Shown in pieces: positions 56,293 through 64,000 of a stretch of 64,000 nucleotides of DNA (position 1 is the stretch's first letter; every line of letters starts with the position of its first letter). The notes under the pieces were generated by a model. It had not been told where the DNA came from. It made no database searches and saw only the letters and a list, made by a program, of their open reading frames with translations. The DNA is taken from the NCBI GenBank assembly GCA_036874045.1, contig CM072335.1:15334001-15398000 (forward strand), given 5' to 3'. The translations under genes were made by a program, and so were the position numbers. Origin of the DNA: Cymodocea nodosa. Its lineage: Eukaryota; Streptophyta; Magnoliopsida; Alismatales; Cymodoceaceae.

Positions 56293-58303
56293 ATGGATAA
56301 TACTGAAATCTTAGTTATGACTGAAGGACAGACCACTAATCATCCTCCTATGTTTGAAGGTAGCAATTATGGCTACTAGAAATATAGGATGAAAGTATTC
56401 TTTCAATCAATCGATTTCAAATTATGGCATATAATTAACAATCCTATAGTGTTAGTTATGACTCCATATGATACTTGGACTTTTAATGAAAAGGAGCGAA
56501 TGACACTGAATGCTAAAGGTTTAAACATCTTGTTTTGTGCTTTATCTCATGATCAATTTAATAAAATTTCTGCATATCAAATTGCATATGAGATATGGCA
56601 TACATTAGAAGTTGCCAATGAAGGTACTAACCAGGTCAAGGAATCTAAGATTAATATGTTAGTACATAAATATGAGCTTTTTAAAATGCACAAAAATGAA
56701 TGTATCTCTGACATGTTTTCCCATTTTCTTGAGATTGTAAATTCATTAAAATATTTAGGCAATAAATTCGAGGAAAAAGACATGGTAAGAAAGATCATTA
56801 GATCTTTAACTAAAATTTGGGCTCAAAAGACAACATCTATTGAAGAGTCTAAAGATTTAAATACATATACTCTTGATGATCTCATAGGAAATCTGATAGC
56901 CTATGAAGTACAACATTTAGATCCAAAAGTGAAAAATCCTAGAAGGTATTTGGCTTTTGAGGCTGATAAAGTCTTAGAAGTCACTAGTGATTCTAACGAT
57001 GATTTACTGTTGTTGACTAGAAAGTTTCGAAATCTGTTGAAGAAATGCAAGAACTTCAAGTTAGCAAAGACTTCTAGAGATATGGAGAAGAAGTCATTCA
57101 CGAAAGACAAAATCATATGCTACAAGTGCAACAGACCGGGTCACTTTCAAACTGATTGTCTGCTCAACAAAGATAAGAAGAATTCGAGGAGGAATTTTAG
57201 GAGTAAGAAATTCAGAAAGAGAAGGGCACTTAAAGTGACATGGGATGACTCTTCAGCTTCACAAAGTGAAGAAACAAAGGATTCAACATTAGACAATGAA
57301 TCCTCATCAACATCAAATTTAGAAGAAAATCTGGCAAACGTATGCTTCATGGCAAAATCCAGTGAGGTATCCTCTGATCAAAATGCTAACTTTGATAGTT
57401 TTGATGGATTACTTGTTGAATACAATAGACTGGCCAGAAAATATAAGAAAGTAAAAATAAAAGGAAAGAACACTAGGAAAATGCTAGATGAATCTGAAAA
57501 TAAGGTTGATTTTCTGAACTCTACATTGAATAAATTTAAAGAAGAAAATCAAAGGCATGCACAAGAAATTTTAAAGTTTACTGCAATAGAAAGAAAATTG
57601 CATGCTAATTGTGAAAATTTAATTATTGATAAGAAGAAAATGATCTATGAAATTGAAAAAGTGGAACTAATTATTACTGATTTAAATTCAGAAATTGATA
57701 TGCTAAAGATTAAGATCTACGATCAAAAGGCTATATTAAGTAAATGGAATAATAGTCAAACTATAACAAATGAACTTAGTAGTAAAATATCAAATATAGA
57801 AAAACATGGTATTGGTTTACACGATGCATCTTTTGAAAATTATATATTGCATGATGGTACTGCTAAAAATAATGTCTTTATTTCCAGTACTAAGAATAGT
57901 AAGAGAAAAACTATTTCGTGTGTAATTAAAAAGGGAGAAAGATATATGCAAGTTGATAAAATGCAGCATATAAATGATAGCACACGATGCAAGAATGTCA
58001 AAAGAAATTTTCAGAAAAATCAAGCTAAGTCATTTGAGAATCTTAATATTCTTGATCAATTTTCTTTATATTTAAAGAATATCAGATATTGGAAATCAAA
58101 TAAAATTAAAAATGAAAATTTCAACTCTAGTTTAGATAGAGATAAATGTTCTGATAATTATAACACTAAGAGAAAGAAATGAAAAAATAATTATTAGAAA
58201 ATAGATAAGTTGAAGTCTAAAAATACAGATTATTTTGATATGACTCTCTCTAAAATTCTTGGACCCACTCAAAAATGGGTTCCAAGAGATAAAATCTCTT
58301 TTT
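56293..58303 (+). pseudogene. gag: Copia gag (element K), almost intact
   Basis: From ATG 56293: MFEGSNYGY*KYRMKVFFQS has TAG at 56377-56379 in place of the conserved Trp of the (F.G.NY..WK.RM) motif. The frame is then open to 58182 (597 codons from Met 56389): UBN2-type capsid region, zinc knuckle CYKCNRPGHFQTDC at about 57118, Lys/Arg-rich then Ser-rich segment, and a long coiled-coil-like stretch (57400-57770). After a TGA at 58180-58182 the same frame resumes and ends TLSKILGPTQKWVPRDKISF at 58303. The GPTQKWVPR end is the pre-protease linker, as in D. Only two or three stops separate it from a full gag. Confidence 0.87.
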
Positions 58304-59379
58304 GATTGTTTTGTTATAAAGGTAGTTTTAGAATTTAATGTCTTTATTATTATAAAAAAAAATAAAAAACAAAATATCTATTTTTGAATTACAATTTTCT
58401 AGTAGTTAAGAATTTATGAAATTCTGATTTTTATTGAAGTCAATTTATTTAAGAAAAATTTAGAAAAGATTACTTAAGGAAAGTTAAATTGATTCAATGT
58501 GAGTGCCAACTATATTTTTGTTACTTATGTATATGCTATTATAGAGATTTTAACAGGAAAATACATAGAAAGTGTATACTTTTTATTAAAGGAAAGTTAT
58601 TAACATTCTGTTAGAAAAATTAAGTCTTGCGGTTGACTCTAATTTAATTTACTGTCTTATTTTATTTTATTTTGTTTTTGTCTGCAATTACTTGAGTAAT
58701 TAAGTCCATTGGGGGATCTTAAACCCTAGTCACTTAAACCATCTGGTTTGGGATGTGTTGACTAAAAACTCATTTTGCAAGTAATTCAGATTACAATTAA
58801 TTAAAAAAAATAAAAAAATTTACCTGTTCTCACTTGTCATTGAGTAATTGGTTATCTTTCCCCTAAGCAAGGGATTATGATCACGTAAAAAGATGATATT
58901 GTGGGAGGTAATAAATAATATATATATATATATATGAATATAAAAAAAAAAGGGGGCAATGTACTCAAGCTTAAATTCTTTTTCAAGGTGTTATAGCAAT
59001 CCTGCCATAATCTGTGCATATAATCTTTGTTATTTTTTTTTGTTATTATCCACTCTTTACACAATGTACGATATTTATTGTCTTAAGTTTGTATACTCAT
59101 TATTGAATTCTTTTAAGTTCTTGAAGGTATATCTTTATGAATTATCTTTTGTAAACTGACTAAGATAAAAGCCAGAAAGTCTAAATTATTAACTCTACTA
59201 CTTATTTCTGTATTTAATTCAAATTTTAAAAAAAAGAGACTCAAATCTATTTAAGGCTTAGCATCCTCTTTAAGTAAGCTATTTGACCTTTTAAAGCCAA
59301 ATCTACTTAGGACTTGGCAACCTAGTTTAAGTACACCATAGATTCTTTAGACTACATTTATGTAGTGGGAGCAATTTCT
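58304..59379 (+). other. 3' non-coding region of K
   Basis: No ORF. T-rich tract (58650-58682), an AT run (58917-58936), and an imperfect direct repeat: aaatctatttaaggcttagc (59244) and aaatctacttaggacttggc (59302). Weak G-rich word tagtgggagc near 59361 could be a decayed polypurine tract. Confidence 0.55.
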
Positions 59380-59695
59380 CATATAATAATTCAACTCTTA
59401 TGAACTATTATATGTTTTCATGAAAGAATCTGCATAATTTTAGGAAATTAACATTAATTCAGTACATTTCTGAACTTTCGGTAATATTCAAGCTTTTTAA
59501 TTCTTAAGTATTCGAATTTTCTATGATTTTGGAAGACTATATTGTATATATATATCGGACAGTTATGTTTTAAATGATCAATAGAATATTTTATTATTTC
59601 CTGAAGTACACGTGTCAAAGCCTAAATGCATATCTTAAGTGAATGTTCGGTAAGTTATCTGGTAACTCTCCGAAATGCATCTGAGCATCGGATTA
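59380..59695 (+). repeat. 5' LTR fragment of L
   Basis: Matches the U3 part of the 3' LTR at about 62960-63190 (gaaagaatctgcataa, acattaattcagtacatttctgaact) with cacgtgtc and ggtaagttatctggtaactctcc. Both ends are lost. Confidence 0.7.
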
Positions 59696-59936
59696 TTGCT
59701 TTATAATGAAGCAATATAACTAAAGTAACTATGCATAATATAGTAAGTAGAAGAAAAAAAGGATAAAAAGAAAAAGAAAAGTAAGTTTACTTATAGTTAA
59801 TAGTATCGTAGAGTTATTACTTAACTCGACAAACTTAGTCCATTGAGTTATGACCTAACTCCACGAGGGTGTGTAAGTAGCTATGTTAAGTTTGTCTCTG
59901 TTAAATGTTTGTTTATGTTATACAGAATCACAATAG

Positions 59937-61094
59937 ATGGAATTGATGAAATTACCATTAGATGCATTGAGGGAAGTACTGAGTAACTTGTCAGCTAAAG
60001 AGCTATGCAAATTTTATTGTGTATCAAAGGAAATTAAAGACTGTGTAAAAGAAAAATATTTTCATAGACTACAAGCTGCAAAACTGACTAAGATTAGAGA
60101 TGGACTTTTATGGAAGTCATTTAATCGTAGTTCAATCAGCTATGAATATCTGAATATGGAAGAAACTGCTGGAATTCCACCCAATACATTAGAAGGAGTA
60201 GATCATATTATGGGGATGGATGGAGGATTAATTATTAATAGAACCAAACCAAGGTATGCAATTTTGTTACCTGATATTTTGATTAGAAATCCTATCACAA
60301 GAGAAGAATGAAATATAGGAAGGCCTAATAGATTTGAAGTACCAATTGAAAATTGTGGGTCAGCTTTAAAATTTTCTGATAAAAATTCAACCATTCCTGA
60401 AAAATTATATTATTGGAGACCAACTAGAAATTAGGATGAAGATTTATGCTTAAGTGTGTATAATTTTCTGAGTAGATCTTGGACTGAAAATACTATGATA
60501 TATCTAGGATAGAAAGCATTAATTAACAGCATACATGTCATACTTGATGGATATATATATCTAGTTACAGATATATCAATTGTATTTAGATTTGATTTAT
60601 ACATAGTAAGCATAGACAATTATGATGATTTTATAGAAATATTACCTATACTGAGTAATATAGCTAAACCACCATCTACAGAATATGATAAAATTCAATT
60701 AGGAATGTGGTATAATGAATATGATGATCTTACTTTATGTTTGATAAGATGGTGGGATGAATTGAGGAAATTTCAAATATGGATTATAAAAGACCTAAAT
60801 GAATGGAAGTGGGAAGAGGAATATATTGAAATAGATGTAGAAATAGAAATAGCTACATTTTCGTGGAACAGACGAGGATCCCTTTCTGCATTTCATTTCA
60901 TTAATGGAAATATACTTATATTTAGTATTGATAACATACTGCAAGTTTATAAACTAAAAAGGAAAGCGGATTGTATTAAAACAGAATTAATAGCGAGAAG
61001 AATTATGCTTAAAAAGTTTGCATGGACTGACACGTTTATTCCATTTGTTACTACTTTTCAATCATGTTCTAAAACTGTGATTCTGTATTTTTAA
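59937..61094 (+). pseudogene. F-box protein pseudogene L
   Basis: MELMKLPLDALREVLSNLSA then KELCKFYCVSKEIKDCV is the F-box; the rest follows the same layout through NPITREE, IPEKLYYW, FQIWIIKDLNEWKWEEEY and FAWTDTFIPFVTTFQSCS. Nonsense codons: TGA near 60309 (Trp), TAG near 60433 (Trp), TAG near 60511 (Gln). The normal stop after FQSCS is mutated, adding KTVILYF before TAA 61094. An acceptor TATACAG lies just upstream, but the expected donor reads GCATAATATA instead of GTATAATATA. Confidence 0.84.
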
Positions 61095-61549
61095 TGTTGT
61101 GTATAGTTTGCATTTATTTTTTTTTAAAAAAAGAAAAGAATTTTTTTTTTAGTTGTAGTTTTATTTTATAAGAGAAAAAAAAAAAAATATATCAATCTAG
61201 TTTGTTAGTATCTGTTCTAGGAAATCAACTGACTTGCTTGTAAGCCACCAAAGGCATAGGAGCCTGGGTTCCACACAAGACATTGAATTAACAATTTATG
61301 TTTTGTTATTTTGTTATATATTCTGCTTTTATGTGTGAATGAAAAGTTTTTCAAAATAAAAAATCGGAAGATATTGAAGGAGATACAAAAGAACAAGGTA
61401 TGTAATTGATTACTTATCCTGAATTCACATTTAAACTCAATTCATTGAGTTATTCATTAACTCAACGAATTAAGTTCGTTGAGTTAGTTGCTAAGTCAAC
61501 GAAACAATATTCATGTCTATTACAATTACTGTATTTACTGTAAAATCTT

Positions 61550-61592
61550 TTACATTGAGGACAATGCAAAATGTAGGTATGGGGGGGAGGTA
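61550..61592 (+). promoter_or_regulatory. Hairpin plus polypurine module 1 (L)
   Basis: TTTTACATTGAGGACAATGC followed by AAAATGTAGGTATGGGGGGG and AGG. Confidence 0.6.
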
Positions 61593-62860
61593 ATTGAAGT
61601 AACAACCATGTAATTTTGTTAATTGAAGGAATTAGAATGGTAATGCAAAAGTTTTGTGGAAATTGAAAGTTTTTTTATGAATTTGCTGTAACTATACGAT
61701 AATTGAAATTGTAAAATTTTTAAGAACTATAACTACTTGAATGTTATATTTAGAATCCTATATAAGATGATACAAAATTTTACTATTCATACAAATCAGA
61801 TATAGTATCTTATGTTTTTGCTGAATTGTATGAGTTTAACAGTTTCACGATTTTAAAAAGAAAACAGAATGCTTAACTGAAACTTAGTAAATTATTTGAA
61901 ATCCTGAAAGAGCTAAAATGTTGATTTTTAGATTAAATCAAATACATATGATCAAGGATACATTTAATTTAATTGATTAAACTTGTAGAATGATTTATGT
62001 GTATATCTTATTAAACTATTGAAAAAGTATGAGCTTATTGAGATGGATTCATATTTTCAGTAAATAATAGAAGTAGGACTATAAGAGATTTGTGTTTTAT
62101 TGCATCTGTATTAATGAAATACGTATATATACTATGTTGAAAAGAAAAAGGAAGAAAAAAAAACTTTGAGAGTTTATTGGCTTGTTTGATCGCGAGCCTT
62201 TTGTACTTGAGCAGATAGGTATGTAAGGATTGTTGACCTAAAAAAGGACTCTTTAAATTTGGCAACCTAAGATCCTGATCAGATTTGGGATTGTTGACTG
62301 AAAGCTCGATACATGGGTACACTAGAAAGCTCTTGTATGATTTGATTCAATCTTGTCAAATTAACTTTTAAAGTACAAATATGCATATACTGTTCTGAAA
62401 AGATAAAAGTGTTTTGTGAAATTCAGATATCTTTTGAATCGAGTATATTTTCTGTTATCTAAGATTACTGAAGTATGAATCTAGAATAGACTTTTGAAGT
62501 TGTTTATCTGAGATACAATTCTTTATTCTACTTGTCTTAATCATATTGAATTGGATTGTGTTTTGATTCGTATGTAGTTGAAATTTATTCTGGAAATCAT
62601 ATTGGAAAATTCAGGATAACAAATGCTGAAAAGAAGAAAAAATGATAATATAATTAACACCTATGTGATGCTGATATATTTTGTATGTAATTTAGATATG
62701 TTTTAAATATATTTGCAGGTTGAAGAGGAGAGAACATAGTTAAAACAGATTGCTGAAAAATACAGAATATGTATATAGTAATCTAATTTACTATTCTAAA
62801 GAAGAACAAAATGAAGAATTAATTCTAGCACTTTAGAAAGACCAACTAGTTAGATCTTAG
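61593..62860 (+). other. Conserved non-coding zone of L
   Basis: As in the other copies; antisense frame 62322-62035 starts MYPCIELSVNNPKSDQDL. No sense gene. Confidence 0.5.
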
Positions 62861-62898
62861 TTTGCTAAGGGACTAGCAAAATTTAAGTATGAGGGAAG
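62861..62898 (+). promoter_or_regulatory. Hairpin plus PPT next to 3' LTR (L)
   Basis: TTTGCTAAGGGACTAGCAAA then ATTTAAGTATGAGGGAAG before the LTR. Confidence 0.78.
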
Positions 62899-64000
62899 TG
62901 TTTAGAATGAAAAAGTGCATAATATTAAGGGTTAAATGATGGTTAATTGCATAATATTTAGCTTATCATATGAGAATTAAGTCATTATGTTATAATTGCA
63001 ATGTTATATGCTTTAATGAAAGAATCTGCATAAATTCAGGGAATTAACGTTAATTAAGTACATTTCTGAACTTTTAGTGAATTGCAGGCTATGAAATTCT
63101 TAATTATCTGAATTTTTTGTTATTTCGAAGAGTTATGCTTAAGGCACCGGACAGTATGTTTTAAATGAATATTTTATTATTTCCTGGAATGCACATGTTG
63201 AATTTAAATGCTTTAGTATATCACGTGAGATGCACATGTTTAACTCGTTAAGTTAGCATAACTGTACGCATTGAGTTACATAAATACACACTAAGGTAAC
63301 GCATTATGTTAGCAGCTTATTTCTTTATTGCACGTGTTTTATAATTAAATCAATGAAGTAAGTCCATTGAGTTATCTGTAACTCCACAGACCATTTATTT
63401 TCTAATATGCCACTGTAGTGGTTACAGAAACAAGACATTCGAAGGAAAACCACAATTACATGTATCACATAGGAATTCACTCATGGAAGAAAGAAGAAAT
63501 CATCATCATTGATATGAATGAAGGAAATCCAACCGATCATCTAAGCAGAAGCAGTTACTACTGAAAGGAATATAAAAGAAGAGGAGAAAAAAAAAGAAAA
63601 TATGGTGGATAGTGTGTGCAGAGGTGGAGGACTACGCTAACTACAGGCAGTGTCAAAAGTTCACTGAAACTCCACACCATCACCAAAATCACCATAATCA
63701 CCAACCATCAGAGATTTGTAAGGATACTTTCCTAATGTCGGGTCGATTTTGAGCCAAACACGGTGCTTGACAACTACTATGAAGAGTGATCGCGTCGCAT
63801 GAAGGGAAGCCATTTTCACCTAGCACCAACTCATATCTCAAGAGATCGTAAAGCTTCTAGCCTTGGTTTCAGGTTGATGCCAGTATGTTGAAGAGGAGAT
63901 CATCTTGCAATTCTGGACTCGCGATTCTATAGGGAGAGGAGACAGGATTGTAAGTGATTAAGTTTTCAGTGGTGTAATCACATCGCATGTAGTGACGGAA
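62899..64000 (+). repeat. 3' LTR of L, partial
   Basis: Starts TGTTTAGAATGAAAAAGTGC. TATA box 63571-63578. The conserved GC-richer block (63730-63800) and the gggagaggagacaggattg block are present. Continues beyond the window. Confidence 0.88.

Larger units (their letters stand above)
54997..59379 (+). mobile_element. Copia element K, gag-only, 3' LTR missing
   Basis: 5' LTR 54997-56196, PBS 56199, gag 56293-58303, then about 1 kb of non-coding DNA. No pol domains. It inserted into the F-box gene of J. The right side ends against a truncated FBX LTR (L) with no K 3' LTR and no second TSD, so a deletion removed the end. The right border is approximate. Confidence 0.8.
59380..64000 (+). mobile_element. 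FBX element L, runs off the window
   Basis: A 5' LTR fragment (59380-59695) is joined to the region just before the intron, so PBS, leader and gag are deleted. Then come the F-box pseudogene, module 1, non-coding zone, PPT and a 3' LTR from 62899 that continues beyond 64000. Confidence 0.82.

Noticed and set aside
1..64000. tRNA or rRNA genes
   Set aside because: No tRNA- or rRNA-like sequence was recognised; the tRNA matches are only primer binding sites.

Overview
This window is a retrotransposon graveyard from an AT-rich plant nuclear genome, probably a flowering plant. The evidence is plant-type Ty3/gypsy (Athila/Tat-like) and Ty1/copia elements, captured F-box genes, spliceosomal introns and one host gene with plant-style exons. 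No rRNA, tRNA, CRISPR or prokaryotic operon was seen. The species cannot be named from the sequence.

Layout. 1-2233: decayed tail of a copia element (RNase H remnant plus 3' LTR). 2234-7270: the only host-like stretch. It holds a minus-strand gene resembling protein N-terminal asparagine amidohydrolase (NTAN1; exons seen at 5002-6138) and a 5'-truncated LINE with a 17-bp target-site duplication (TSD). 7271-64000: almost entirely nested LTR retroelements. One gypsy family, here called FBX, appears in six copies: A (+, 7271-12242), B (-, complete, 19535-27982), C (-, the old backbone, split into pieces between 12243 and 48239), F (+, complete insertion, 34349-46877), J (-, 48240-54996) and L (+, 59380 to the window end). 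Inserted into these are copia element D (+, complete, 12818-19326), copia element K (+, 54997 to about 59379) and three solo LTRs: E (28197-30103), N (38469-40224) and I (48330-50658). Most insertion boundaries were confirmed by matching 5-bp TSDs: AAAAT, GTAAT, ATACT/ATACC, CTTTA, GAAGT and GCTAT.

The most unusual object is the FBX family. Its members lack protease, reverse transcriptase and RNase H. Where pol would be expected they carry a complete F-box gene (F-box plus an F-box-associated-like domain, about 379 codons) behind a conserved intron. The full order, pieced together from the copies, is LTR, tRNA-Asp-like PBS, gag-knuckle and integrase C-terminal remnant, linker, an extra ORF resembling the putative plant transposon protein family, leader rich in hairpins, gag, intron, F-box, a first hairpin-plus-polypurine module, about 1.3 kb of conserved non-coding DNA, a second hairpin-plus-polypurine module, LTR. 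They look like non-autonomous elements that moved using enzymes from relatives and spread an F-box gene as cargo. All six F-box copies here are broken by nonsense changes or indels.

The two copia internal regions seen (D and K) are also gag-only and both stop at the same place, just before where protease should begin. A second unusual feature is a set of short stem-loop units (GAGTTA ... TAACT arms) and CACGTG boxes that recur in the LTRs of both copia and gypsy elements. One stretch of about 105 bp is nearly identical between a copia solo LTR and gypsy LTRs.
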